DNA of 64,000 bases. Origin: JAOUEA01 sp963825685. GTDB lineage: Bacteria; Actinomycetota; UBA4738; HRBIN12. Location of the stretch: contig CAWGUD010000021.1 of the NCBI GenBank assembly GCA_963825685.1, positions 186,001 to 250,000 on the forward strand, in the 5' to 3' direction. This document shows positions 44,838 through 53,952 of the stretch, piece by piece (position 1 is the first letter of the stretch; each line of letters begins with the position of its first letter). Under the pieces are notes generated by a model. That model did no database searches and had not been told where the DNA came from. It saw only the letters and a program-made list of their open reading frames with translations. Made by a program: the position numbers and the translations under genes.

Positions 44838-47406
44838 CACGCCGGCGGCGCGCGGCCTTGTACATCGCGTCGACCGCCAACATCACGGGTGCCGCGGACA
44901 TCGCGACCGCCCACCCGGCGGCCGACGGTATCGCCTGGTCGAGCAGCGATGCGAGTGCCGGCACGAACAGGAAGGTCCCGGCGATCGCCAGCTCGACCCC
45001 CGCACCCCACACGAGGATGCGATTCGAGAACCAGCCCATGGCGCCGGGCCATCGGGTGGTGCTCCTGCACGCCCAGGCGTTCGCGGTCTGGGCGACCACG
45101 ACGGTGGCGAACGCCGCGCCCGAGGCCTGGAACAGCGCGTGACCACCGGGGAACGACTCCCCCGGGCTCCATCCGGCCGCGAGGAACGAGACGAAGAACG
45201 CCGTCATCGTGAGCAGGGCCTCGGTGGGCCCCAGCACGCCGAACGCACGCCGGGCGACCTCCCGGTTCAGCAACCGGTCGCGATCGGGCGGCCCGTTCAT
45301 CACCCGGCCCTCGGGCCGCTCCGCTCCCAGCGCGGTCGCCGACAGCGTGTCGGTGCCGATGTCGAGGGCGAGGATCTGCAGCACGCCGAGCGCCAGCGGG
45401 ATCGATCCGCCCGAGAGCGCCCACACGATGAACGGCGTCACCTCCGCCACGTTGTCGGTGAGGTGATAGGTCAGGAAGCGCCGGACGTTGGCGTAGATCC
45501 CCCGGCCGTGCTCGATCGCCGCGACGATCGTGGCGAAGTCGTCGTCGAGCAGCACGAGGTCGGCGGCCTCACGGGCGACGTCGGTGCCCGAGCGACCCAT
45601 CGCGACGCCGATGTCGGCTTCTCGCAGCGCGGGCGCGTCGTTCACGCCGTCGCCGGTCATCGCGACCACGTGGCCGCGGGCGCGGAGGGCCCGCGCGATG
45701 CGGAGCTTGTCCTCAGGCTCGATGCGCGCGAGCACTACGCCGTCACGGTCGACGAGCTCCCCGAGGTCGCCGTCGTCCTCCGGGAGATCGCTCCCCTCGA
45801 GCACCGGGGCGTCATCGATGGCGAGGCCGGTCTGGCGGGCGATCGCGTCAGCCGTGCGGGGGTGGTCGCCCGTGATCATGGCCACCCGCACGCCCGCCCG
45901 CCGACACGACTCGATCGACGCGTTGACGTGCTCCCTCGGTGGGTCGTGCATGCCGACCAACCCGAGCAGCTCGAGATCGCGTTCGGCCGCGTCACGCTCG
46001 ATCGTGGCCGGGTCGTCGGCGTCGCCCACCAGACGTGTCGCGACCGCGATCACCCTCAGCCCCCGCGCCGTCATCGCGGCCAGCTCCGCCTCGACGGTGG
46101 CATCGGGCGCGCACAGGGGCAGCAACCCGTCGGACGCTCCCTTCACGAACACCTCGTGGTCGACGACGACCGACATGCGTCGTCGCCGCGGGTCGAACGG
46201 GAACCGCCTGACGTCGGGATGCGCCGTGCGGTCGGCTTCGGGGTCGACGCCCGTCCTGCGCGCCAACGCGTCGACGGCGGCATCGAGCGGATCTCCGAGC
46301 GCGACCCATCGCTCCCCCTTCAGCACGACCTTCCCCGTGGAGCACCGCACGGCCGCGCGGGCGAGTCGCCTCACCGCCCCGAGGACGTCGGGATCGTCCG
46401 AGACGATGTGCCCCGCCGGGTCGTACCCGGAGCCTTCGATCTCCGTGGCCCCCCGAGGGGTCCAGACCTCCACCGCGGTGAGCTCGTTGTGCGTGAGCGT
46501 TCCCGTCTTGTCGGTGCACACGAACGTGGTCGATCCGAGGGTCTCCACCGACTCGAGCCTGCGAACGAGCGCGTTGCGATCGGCCATGCGCTGGGCGCCG
46601 ATCGCGAGCGACAGGGTCACGGTCGGCAACAGCGCCTCGGGCACGAGGGCCACCGTGACCCCCACCGCGAAGAGGAAGCCGTCCTGGGGGTCGGTGCCGA
46701 GCCCCCACGAGATCAGGAAGAAGCCGACGCCGACGCCCACGGCGACGGCCGAGATCGTGCGCACGACCCTTCGGATCTCACCGACGAGCGGAGGCGCGGG
46801 CGATGGGCCCGACGCCAACCTCGCGATCTCGGCCAGCCGGGTGCGCCCTCCGGTCGCCGTCACGACCCCGCGGGCTTCGCCTTCGCTCAGGAACGTGCCC
46901 GCCAACGCCGGATCGCCAACCTCGAGCGACGCCGGCCGGCTCTCCCCCGTCAGGGTCGAGGTGTCGACCCTGACGCTGTGTGCCACGAGGATCTCGAGAT
47001 CGGCCGAGATGCGGTCCCCGGCCTCCAACAGCACGAGATCGCCGACGACGAGCTCGGCCGCATCGATCTCGGTCGGCTCCCCGTCGCGCACGACGAGCGC
47101 TCGGCGAGGAAGCAGATCCCGCAATCCTTCGGCGGCCCGGTCGGCCCGCCGTTCCTGCGCGAACGCGAAGATCGCGTTCAGCAGTACCACCACCCCGATC
47201 GCGGCGCTGAGCTGCGGCAGCCCAGCGATCAGGGCGAGGATGGCCGCGGCCCAGAGCATCAGGGCGAAGAAGTGGAAGAGCTGACCGGCGAGGCGCCGCG
47301 CCCAGGACACACCGGCGGCCGCGGGCAGTGTGTTCGGTCCGTCGCGACGCAGGCGCTCGGCGGCGTCGGCGCCACGCAGACCGACGATGGTCTCGGTCGC
47401 CGGCAT
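44827..47406 (-). CDS. P2-type cation-transporting ATPase
   Basis: An 859-residue P-type ATPase with the N-terminal cation-ATPase domain (IVGLRGADAAERLRRDGPNTLP), STLTGES, the M4 ion motif VPEALLPTVTL, phosphorylation FVCTDKTGTLTHNE, TGDGVNDAPALREADIG and the C-terminal M5-M10 block (LTDNVAEVTPF, LDIGTDTLSATALGAE). The P-E-x-L-L-P-T pattern places it near Na/K- or Ca-type (P2) pumps; the ion is not decided. ATG 47406 follows TAGGCT (47415-47420) by 8 bases. The frame is open upstream into the MFS gene with no stop. Confidence 0.88.
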   Translation of the reverse strand: MPATETIVGLRGADAAERLRRDGPNTLPAAAGVSWARRLAGQLFHFFALMLWAAAILALIAGLPQLSAAIGVVVLLNAIFAFAQERRADRAAEGLRDLLPRRALVVRDGEPTEIDAAELVVGDLVLLEAGDRISADLEILVAHSVRVDTSTLTGESRPASLEVGDPALAGTFLSEGEARGVVTATGGRTRLAEIARLASGPSPAPPLVGEIRRVVRTISAVAVGVGVGFFLISWGLGTDPQDGFLFAVGVTVALVPEALLPTVTLSLAIGAQRMADRNALVRRLESVETLGSTTFVCTDKTGTLTHNELTAVEVWTPRGATEIEGSGYDPAGHIVSDDPDVLGAVRRLARAAVRCSTGKVVLKGERWVALGDPLDAAVDALARRTGVDPEADRTAHPDVRRFPFDPRRRRMSVVVDHEVFVKGASDGLLPLCAPDATVEAELAAMTARGLRVIAVATRLVGDADDPATIERDAAERDLELLGLVGMHDPPREHVNASIESCRRAGVRVAMITGDHPRTADAIARQTGLAIDDAPVLEGSDLPEDDGDLGELVDRDGVVLARIEPEDKLRIARALRARGHVVAMTGDGVNDAPALREADIGVAMGRSGTDVAREAADLVLLDDDFATIVAAIEHGRGIYANVRRFLTYHLTDNVAEVTPFIVWALSGGSIPLALGVLQILALDIGTDTLSATALGAERPEGRVMNGPPDRDRLLNREVARRAFGVLGPTEALLTMTAFFVSFLAAGWSPGESFPGGHALFQASGAAFATVVVAQTANAWACRSTTRWPGAMGWFSNRILVWGAGVELAIAGTFLFVPALASLLDQAIPSAAGWAVAMSAAPVMLAVDAMYKAARRRRATA

Positions 47407-48784
47407 CACCCGTGAGCCTAGCCCGAGGTGATGGACCTTCCTCACGGGATCGATCACACGTTCCACGGGCTCGGACTCGGGAAGCCGGGTGACGCGATAC
47501 CCCCCCGCCACGGGCTCGGGCCGGCGCTGAGGCTCGGCTGCGGGCTGAGACTCGGGCACGTGCACGGTGGTCCCCTGCGCCGCGGTCGTCGCCTTCGCCG
47601 CTGCCGCTCGCCGGTCGAGCGATCGGGAGGCGACCAGCCCGGCGAGACCCGCGAACGCGGTGCCGGCGCCACCGATCAGGAGCGCCACGCGGCCGCCGAG
47701 CCCGGCCACGAGCGCGCCGGCCGCCGCCGTCGCGCCGATCTGCATGCCGTTGACCAACGCGCCGTACGAGGCGAACGCCCGTCCGCGGAACCGGTCGGCC
47801 ACGTGATGAACGATCAGGCTCCGCATCGCGACGGTCTCCACCCCGTTCGCGAGGCCGCCCACGACGAAGAGGGCGACCGCGAGCGGGAACAGTCGCCGCG
47901 GCCGCGGCGGCGAAGACCGCGACGCCGTTCACCACCGCGGCAAGCGCCATCGACCAGAGCAACCGGTCGTCGCGGAGACGGCGGGCGATCAAGGTGGCCC
48001 CTCCCACCATGCCGACGAGCCACGCGGAGGCGAGCATCCCGTACCCCCAGGCACCCACGCCGAGCGTGTCGGTCGCGAAGAACACCTCGGCCACGTTGTC
48101 CATGGCAGCGAAGAGGATCACCGCGCCGATCACCGTGAACGCGACCACGAGCACGCGGTCGCCTCTGATCACGCGGAACCCCTGCCGGGCCGCGCCCTCC
48201 TCGAGGCGGGACTCCTCGGGGACCGCGCGCCGCACGCGCAGCAGCAGCGCCGCCACGGCGATCACGACGAAGGTGACCGCGTCGACCAGCAGGGCGACCT
48301 CGGTGCCGACCCCGGCCGCGAGCGAGCCGGCCAGCACCGGGCCGGCGATCATGCCCGTGTAGCGGGCGCCCTCGAGGTAGGCGTTCCCCTCGGTGGCGTG
48401 TTCGTCGCCGACCACCCGCGGCACGAGGGTGTAGATCGACGGGTTCTCGACGGCCGAGGCCGTGCCGAGCAGGAACGTGAGCATCAGGATCATCGGCAGC
48501 TCGCCCGAGAACGCGAGGCCCACGGCCAGGGTGGCCTGGATCGCCGTGGCGATCGCGAGCGTCCTGCGCGTCTCGTAGTTGTCGACGATCACCCCGGCCG
48601 CCGGCGCGAAGATCACGAGCGGCAGCACCCCGCACAGCAGCAACGCCGCGACCGCCCATCCGGAGTCGGTGAGCTCCGCCACCTTGATCGTGAGCGCGAT
48701 CAGCGCCAGCTCGTCGCCGAGCGCCGAGAGACCCGTGGACAGCGTGAGCAGTCGGAAATCGCGCCCACGCAGCGGACCGTTCAC
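47407..48784 (-). CDS. MFS transporter (frame broken; no stop before the ATPase)
   Basis: A major facilitator of the MFS_3/EntS-like type: DFRLLTLSTGLSALGDELALI, then DNYETRRTLAIATAIQA and ENPSIYTLVPRVV, with about ten visible helices. The frame breaks at about 47893-47900 in a GC-rich run. The second part (FPLAVALFVVGGLANGVETV) continues through a Pro/Glu/Arg-rich linker directly into the ATPase reading frame. The true stop may lie in the linker if another base is wrong. GTG 48784 follows TAGAGT (48793-48798) by 8 bases. Substrate unknown. Confidence 0.8.
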
Positions 48785-48871
48785 GAAGCGGGACTCTAGG
48801 CGGTCGCGGACGGGCTCGCATCGGCCGGTCGGGCCAATCTGCGGAGCCCCGGACGGGCTAGGGAAGGTGCA

Positions 48872-49619
48872 TCAACAGCGGGGGTCGACCCACTCCGGCG
48901 ATGGGCCGACAGGGACGTCGTTCGAACGGGCGATGTCCCTCAGCCGATCGCGGTACCGCCGCATCTCGCGATGGCCGAGTTCGTCGTGGGTCATGCATCG
49001 CCAGGCGGCGTATCGCTCCAGGCGATACGGGCTCTCGAGGCTCTCGGCGGCACCGATCACGTTGCGCACCTCGATGCCGTAGCTGGCCATCAGCCACAGC
49101 GAGAGGCGCAACGACGACCGCATCATGGCCGGGTTGCGCAACACGTCACGCGCGCTGCGGCCGACGTGGTCGATGCCGAGGGAGACGTGGTTCAGCCCGA
49201 TCGTATGCCGACACCGCACCTCGCGATCGGCGAGCTGGTAGATCGTGCCGTCGGTGTCGATCAGGAAGTGCGCGCACGTGCCCGGCTTCTCGCCGAGATC
49301 GCGGGCGTTCGAGGCGAACGTGTTCCACGCGCTGTCGAACGAGGAGCCGCCGGTGACGTGCTCCACGATCACCGCCGGATCCGCGAGGCGCCACCCCCGC
49401 CTGCCGTAGTGACGCTGGGAGTAGGCGGCCATCTGGTCCTTGCGCAGGTCGGGGAAGGGGATCGGCTTCCACATGATCTGGGGACGCAGGTCCCACGCCG
49501 GGATCCGATCGGGGCGTGGCGGCGACGGACACGGTCGTCGCAGGCATGAAGGCCGTCACCAGCACGGCGATCGCCACGATGCTCCCGAGGCTCGTCCGAC
49601 GGACGGTCCGGTCCCCCAT
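48872..49619 (-). CDS. secreted N-acetylmuramoyl-L-alanine amidase-like protein (frame broken)
   Basis: An exported amidase_2/PGRP-fold protein cutting the peptide from peptidoglycan. The signal segment is GSIVAIAVLVTAFMPATTVSVAA. Zinc-site candidates are His in VIVEHVTGG and in RHTIGLNHVSLGI, with CAHFLIDTDGTIYQL between. The signal and domain are in different frames, owing to one extra C (run of four at 49511-49514 for three), which when fixed reads ATPDRIPAW. Repaired length about 248. ATG 49619 follows TACGCT by 5 bases. Confidence 0.85.
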
Positions 49620-49685
49620 GGGGCAGCGTATCGGGGCCCGGCGGGCCCCCTTGAGCCGTGTGGAGTCGACTAGTCCATCGATGGA

Positions 49686-51119
49686 CTAGCTGGCGGCGAC
49701 GCGCCGCAGCCGCCCGAGCGTGCGTTCACGGCCGAGCAGCTCGAGCGACTCGGGCAGCGGCGGTGACACGTTCGACCCCGTCACGGCCGCGCGCACGGGC
49801 TGGAACGCCTTCGTGCGGCTGAGCCCTTCGCCCTCGCCCAGCGCGTCGAGCGCGCCGGCGATCGAGTCCGCGGTCCACGGGTCGACGCCCTCGAGGGCAT
49901 CGGCGGCGCGCGCCAGGTACCCGTCGGGCGCCTTGGCGACCAACCCCGCCGCCTTCTCGTTCAGCTCGAGGTCGTCCGTGAACAGGAACCGCAGCAGCAC
50001 CGGGGCCTCGGTCAGGGTCTTCATGCGTTCCTTCACGAGGGGCATCGCCGAGCGCAGCGTGGCCGGGTCGGGCATCAAGCCGTCCTCGGTGAGGAAGTGC
50101 AGGCAGCGGGCCGCGAGGTCGTCGTCGTCGAGCGACTGGATGTAGCGGTTGTTCAGCCAGGTCAACTTCTCGGTGTCGAAGGCGGCCGGGTTCGACGAGA
50201 CGCGCTCGAGGTCGAAGGCCTCGATCAGCTCCTCGCGCGAGAGCACCTCGCGGTCGTCGCCCGGCGACCATCCGAGCAGGGCGAGGTAGTTCACGATCGC
50301 CTCGGGCAGGAACCCCTGTTCCCGGAACGACTCGACGCTGGTCGAGCCGTGACGCTTCGAGAGCGGCTGGCGGTCGGGACCGAGCACCTGCGGAACGTGC
50401 GCGTAGCGGGGCGGCGTGCCGCCCAGCGCCTGGATCACCGCGGCGTTGCGAGGTGCGCTCGCGAGCAGGTCGTCGCCGCGCACGACGTGCGTGATGCCCA
50501 TCAGCATGTCGTCGACCGCCACGGCCAGCAGGAAGACGGGCGAGCCGTCGGAGCGCAGCAGCACGAAGTCGCGGAGCTGGCCGGCGGCGAAGCGCACCTC
50601 GCCCTTCACGACGTCGTCGACCACCCACTCGTGGTCGGGCATGCGGAACCGCACGACCGACTCCCGTCCGTCGGCCTCGAACGCCGCGATCGCCTCGGCG
50701 GTGAGGTCGCGGCAGTGACCGTCGTACCCGGGGGCCTCCCCCGCGGCCATCGCGGCCTTCCGACGATCCTCCAGCTCCTCGGACGTGCAGTAGCAGCGGT
50801 ACGCGTCGCCCTGGGCGAGCAGCCGATCCGCGTGCTCCCGGTAGAGGTCGAGGCGCTGGGACTGGCGGTACGGAGCATGCGGCCCGCCGACGTCGGGTCC
50901 CTCGTCGTGGTCGATGCCGAGCCACCGCAGGTCCTCGAGCACGCCGGCGACGGCCTCCTCGGTGACGCGGCTCGCGTCGGTGTCCTCGACCCGCAGGACG
51001 AACGCACCGCCCTGATGGCGAGCGAACAACCACGAGAAGAGCGCGCTGCGGACGTTCCCGACGTGCAGCGACCCGCTCGGCGCGGGCGCGAACCGGCAGC
51101 GGACCGTCGCGCCGCTCAT
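49686..51119 (-). CDS. gltX: glutamyl-tRNA synthetase
   Basis: Charges tRNA-Glu, such as the one at 43.9 kb. The 477-residue product has the class I motifs PAPSGSLHVGN (HIGH region) and LSKRHG (KMSKS region), with RVEDTDASRV and the anticodon-binding C-terminal half (TWLNNRYIQSL). ATG 51119 overlaps the stop of the upstream FAH-family gene (ATGA), an unusual operon partner. Confidence 0.95.
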   Translation of the reverse strand: MSGATVRCRFAPAPSGSLHVGNVRSALFSWLFARHQGGAFVLRVEDTDASRVTEEAVAGVLEDLRWLGIDHDEGPDVGGPHAPYRQSQRLDLYREHADRLLAQGDAYRCYCTSEELEDRRKAAMAAGEAPGYDGHCRDLTAEAIAAFEADGRESVVRFRMPDHEWVVDDVVKGEVRFAAGQLRDFVLLRSDGSPVFLLAVAVDDMLMGITHVVRGDDLLASAPRNAAVIQALGGTPPRYAHVPQVLGPDRQPLSKRHGSTSVESFREQGFLPEAIVNYLALLGWSPGDDREVLSREELIEAFDLERVSSNPAAFDTEKLTWLNNRYIQSLDDDDLAARCLHFLTEDGLMPDPATLRSAMPLVKERMKTLTEAPVLLRFLFTDDLELNEKAAGLVAKAPDGYLARAADALEGVDPWTADSIAGALDALGEGEGLSRTKAFQPVRAAVTGSNVSPPLPESLELLGRERTLGRLRRVAAS

Positions 51120-51874
51120 CGCACCGTGTTGGCGAGCGTGCCCACGCCTTCGACCTCGACCTCGACCACGTCGCCGGGCGCGAGCTCGCCGACGCCCTCG
51201 GGGGTGCCGGTCATGATCATGTCGCCGGGCAAGAGCGTCATGAACGAGGTGATGTACTCGATCAGGGTCGCGACGCCGAAGACCATGTCGACGGTGCTCG
51301 CGCGCTGGCGGACCTCGCCGTTGAGTCGGGCCTCGATGACCACGTCGTTCGGGTCGAGGTCGGTCTCGATCCACGGACCGATCGGCGCGGATCCGTCGAA
51401 GCCCTTGGCGCGCGCCCATTGGTCGTCGGTCTTCTGCAGGGTCCGCAGGGTGACGTCGTTCCCGCACGTGTAGCCGAGGATCACGCGGTAGGCGTCCTCG
51501 GCCCTGATGTCCTTGGCGAGGCGGCCGATCACGACCACGAGCTCGCCCTCGTAGTCGATGCGCCGGCTGATCGGCAGCAGCGTGATCGCGTCGTTCGGCC
51601 CGAGCACCGCCGTCGAGGGCTTCAGGAACAGCAACGGTTCCTCGGGCACGGTCTGGCCCCACTCGGCGGCGTGCGCCTCGTAGTTCTTGCCGACGCAGAC
51701 GAGCTTGGAGGGCAGCACCGGCGCGAGCAGGTGCAGCTCGTCGAGCGCGAGCTCCTCCCCCGTCGGCAGCGGATCCTCGAAGAACGTGCCCCCGAGCACC
51801 CGGACCGTGTCGTCGCCGGTCTCGGCGACGCCCGTCGCGATGCGGTCGCCGTGACGGAAGCGCAGGAGTCGCAT
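51116..51874 (-). CDS. fumarylacetoacetate hydrolase-family protein 1
   Basis: A 252-residue FAH-fold enzyme acting on beta-diketo or enol acids. It has KLVCVGKNYEAHAAEW, metal ligands in IDYEGELVVVIG, YTCGNDVTLR and the substrate-side TGTPEGVGELAPGDVVEVEVEGVG. Such proteins serve as acylpyruvases, oxaloacetate decarboxylases or HpaG-like isomerases. ATG 51874 lies 8 bases after TAGCCT (51883-51888), whose TAG is the stop of the upstream gene. Confidence 0.9.
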   Translation of the reverse strand: MRLLRFRHGDRIATGVAETGDDTVRVLGGTFFEDPLPTGEELALDELHLLAPVLPSKLVCVGKNYEAHAAEWGQTVPEEPLLFLKPSTAVLGPNDAITLLPISRRIDYEGELVVVIGRLAKDIRAEDAYRVILGYTCGNDVTLRTLQKTDDQWARAKGFDGSAPIGPWIETDLDPNDVVIEARLNGEVRQRASTVDMVFGVATLIEYITSFMTLLPGDMIMTGTPEGVGELAPGDVVEVEVEGVGTLANTVR

Positions 51875-51885
51875 GACGCCCGAGG

Positions 51886-52674
51886 CTACACGGTGGTCCC
51901 GCCGGCGAAGGTCGCCCCGACCTGGCGCCAGTAGCCGGCGATCGTCTCGATCGGTTCCAACGCCGCGAGCTCCTCGACGGGGGCCTCGAAGAGCGTCACC
52001 GTCGGCTCCCCCACGTAGACGGGCCCCAGCTCGACGTCGCGCGAGCGCATCGTCACCAGCTCGTCGAGCGGCGCCGCGCCGGCCGGGTCGATGTTCGGCA
52101 TGTACCGCGAGTGCAGCATCGGCAGCGCGTTCACGAACCCGCCGGTCTCGCTCTCGCCGGTGAGGGTGAGCGTCACCTCGGCCAGGCGACGGTCGTTCGC
52201 GGCGAGCGTGGCGCCGAATCGACCCCCCGGCTCGAGCCGCGGGCCCGCCTTCCCGACCGTGACGGGGCGCGTCATCCAGATCTGGCCGAGCTTCTTCGGG
52301 TAGCCCTGGTACCAGCCGCGCGCGAGCGCGAAGTCCTTGTCGACCCAGATGTACACGCATCGGGAGTAGGTCTCGCCGGCGTGCGTGCACCGCACGACGA
52401 CGAACGCTTCCTTGTACTGGGAGCGCACGGGGTCGAGCAGCTCATCGCCCGCGTCCGAGCAGGACTGCCAGTCGGCCCAGATGATCGCGACGGCGCCGGG
52501 GTCCTCGGCGGCGAGGCCGACGCCGGTCGGCAGCAGGGCCTCGACGTTGGCCGGGTCGGTGCGGTACTCGATCGTGAGCACGTCGCCCGAGTAGTGCCAC
52601 GGAGGGCTCGGCACGATCGACGCGCGGCCCTCGGGCGTGCGTGGCAGCATGAACCCTCGCAGCTCCTGTGACAC
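51886..52674 (-). CDS. acetoacetate decarboxylase-family protein
   Basis: A 262-residue protein of the ADC fold (PF06314). The Schiff-base lysine candidate lies in YQGYPKKLGQIWMT, and EYRTDPANVEALLP and SQYKEAFVVV are family-like. In many relatives the reaction is not acetoacetate decarboxylation but aldol or dehydratase chemistry on related keto acids. GTG 52674 follows TACGAT (52682-52687) by 7 bases. Divergent from FAH protein 2. Confidence 0.82.
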   Translation of the reverse strand: MSQELRGFMLPRTPEGRASIVPSPPWHYSGDVLTIEYRTDPANVEALLPTGVGLAAEDPGAVAIIWADWQSCSDAGDELLDPVRSQYKEAFVVVRCTHAGETYSRCVYIWVDKDFALARGWYQGYPKKLGQIWMTRPVTVGKAGPRLEPGGRFGATLAANDRRLAEVTLTLTGESETGGFVNALPMLHSRYMPNIDPAGAAPLDELVTMRSRDVELGPVYVGEPTVTLFEAPVEELAALEPIETIAGYWRQVGATFAGGTTV

Positions 52675-52727
52675 GGCGCCTATCGTACGCTTCGGCCACG
52701 AACGACCGCACGGAAGGGGGTCCGCCG
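52675..52727. promoter_or_regulatory. divergent promoter between ADC-like and FAH-2 genes
   Basis: Only 53 bases separate the two starts. On the minus strand TACGAT (52682-52687) serves the ADC-like gene without a leader. On the plus strand TACGCT (52685-52690) may serve FAH-2, which keeps a leader with GGAAGGGGG. The overlapping elements suggest shared control. Confidence 0.6.
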
Positions 52728-53573
52728 GTGGAGACGAGACGCATCCTGCTCGACGGCGTTCCGACCACCGTCACGCGCGAGGACGACGAGCTCGTCGCTC
52801 CCGACGGCCGGGTGATGCCGCTCGACGACCCGATCCACCTGCCGCCCGTCGACCCGACGAAGGTCGTCTGCGTGCACCTGAACTACGAGAGCCGGCGCGC
52901 GGAGTTCCAGGCGACGCTCGGGGCGGCGCCCACCTACTTCCACAAGCCGATCTCGTCGCTGAACGCGCACGGGGGCGAGATCGTGCGGCCGCCCCGCTGC
53001 CGGTTCCTGAACTACGAGGGCGAGATCGGCATCGTGATCGGCGAGCGCTGCCGCCACATCGCGCCCGACGAGGCCGACGCCTACATCCGGGGCTACACGA
53101 TCGGCAACGACTACGGGCTGCACGACTTCCGCGACACCGACGCGGGCTCGATGTTGCGCGTCAAGGGCTCGGACTCGCTCTGCCCGCTCGGACCCGGCCT
53201 CGTGACCGACTGGGACTTCCACGGCAAGCGGCTGCAGACGCGCGTGAACGGCGAGGTCGTGCAGGACGGGAACACCGACGAGATGATCTGGGACATGCAC
53301 TACCTCGTCGCCGACATCGCCCGCACGATCACGCTCGAGCCCGGCGACGTGATCCTCTCGGGCACGCCCGCGAACTCGCGCCCGGTGCAGCCCGGCGACG
53401 TCGTGGAGGTCGAGGTCGACGGCCTCGGCGTGCTGCGGAACACGGTCGTCGAGGGCTCGGTGCCCGTGCGCGACGACGTCGGCGCGCAGCCGAGCGAGAG
53501 CGAGGAAGTGATCTCGACGGCGTTCGGCGGCGACTGGGAGTTCCGAGGCGTCCGACCCCCGAGGAGGGACTGA
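52728..53573 (+). CDS. fumarylacetoacetate hydrolase-family protein 2
   Basis: A 281-residue FAH-fold protein: TKVVCVHLNYESRRAEF, metal ligands FLNYEGEIGIVIG, YTIGNDYGLHDFRDTD, DVILSGTPANSRPVQPGDVVEVEVDGLG, plus a C-terminal extension of about 35 residues. GTG 52728 is preferred for its GGAAGGGGG site and the domain start. It runs with the VOC gene 4 bases later. Possible 2-hydroxyhepta-2,4-dienedioate isomerase or related; not decided. Confidence 0.88.
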   Translation: METRRILLDGVPTTVTREDDELVAPDGRVMPLDDPIHLPPVDPTKVVCVHLNYESRRAEFQATLGAAPTYFHKPISSLNAHGGEIVRPPRCRFLNYEGEIGIVIGERCRHIAPDEADAYIRGYTIGNDYGLHDFRDTDAGSMLRVKGSDSLCPLGPGLVTDWDFHGKRLQTRVNGEVVQDGNTDEMIWDMHYLVADIARTITLEPGDVILSGTPANSRPVQPGDVVEVEVDGLGVLRNTVVEGSVPVRDDVGAQPSESEEVISTAFGGDWEFRGVRPPRRD

Positions 53574-53577
53574 GCAG

Positions 53578-53946
53578 ATGGCAACGGTCCGATACCTGGT
53601 GCACGACGTCGGTGCCGCGCTGACGTTCTACGTCGACGGTCTCGGCTTCGAGCTCGTCGAGCGCTACGGACCCGCGATCGCCATCGTGCGTCGTGACGAT
53701 CTCGTCCTGTGGCTCGCCGGCCCGACGTCGTCGGCGGCCCGGCCGATGCCCGACGGCCGCACCCCCGAACCCGGAGGCTGGAACCGGCTCGTGATCGAGG
53801 TGGGGGACCTCGACGGACGCGTCGAGGCGCTCGGTGCGAGAGGCGTGGTCTTCCGCAACGACGTCGTCGACGGCCCCGGCGGGCGCCAGATCCTGGCCGA
53901 GGACCCGTCGGGCAACGTGGTCGAGCTCTTCGAGCCGGGCGCCTGA
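53578..53946 (+). CDS. VOC (glyoxalase/dioxygenase superfamily) protein
   Basis: A 122-residue VOC protein with the paired beta-alpha-beta units (ATVRYLVHDVGAALTFYVDGLGFELVER; NRLVIEVGDLDGRVEALGARG) and the metal-site end DPSGNVVELFEPG. The first-module metal residue is His in LVHD. Likely an isomerase, epimerase or resistance-type binding protein. It follows FAH-2 by 4 bases. Confidence 0.85.
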   Translation: MATVRYLVHDVGAALTFYVDGLGFELVERYGPAIAIVRRDDLVLWLAGPTSSAARPMPDGRTPEPGGWNRLVIEVGDLDGRVEALGARGVVFRNDVVDGPGGRQILAEDPSGNVVELFEPGA

Positions 53947-53952
53947 CGGGAC

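Noticed and set aside
45139..47415. Long plus-strand open frame opposite the P2 ATPase
   Set aside because: Low-complexity His/Arg/Asp-rich translation with no motifs; an antisense shadow of the ATPase.
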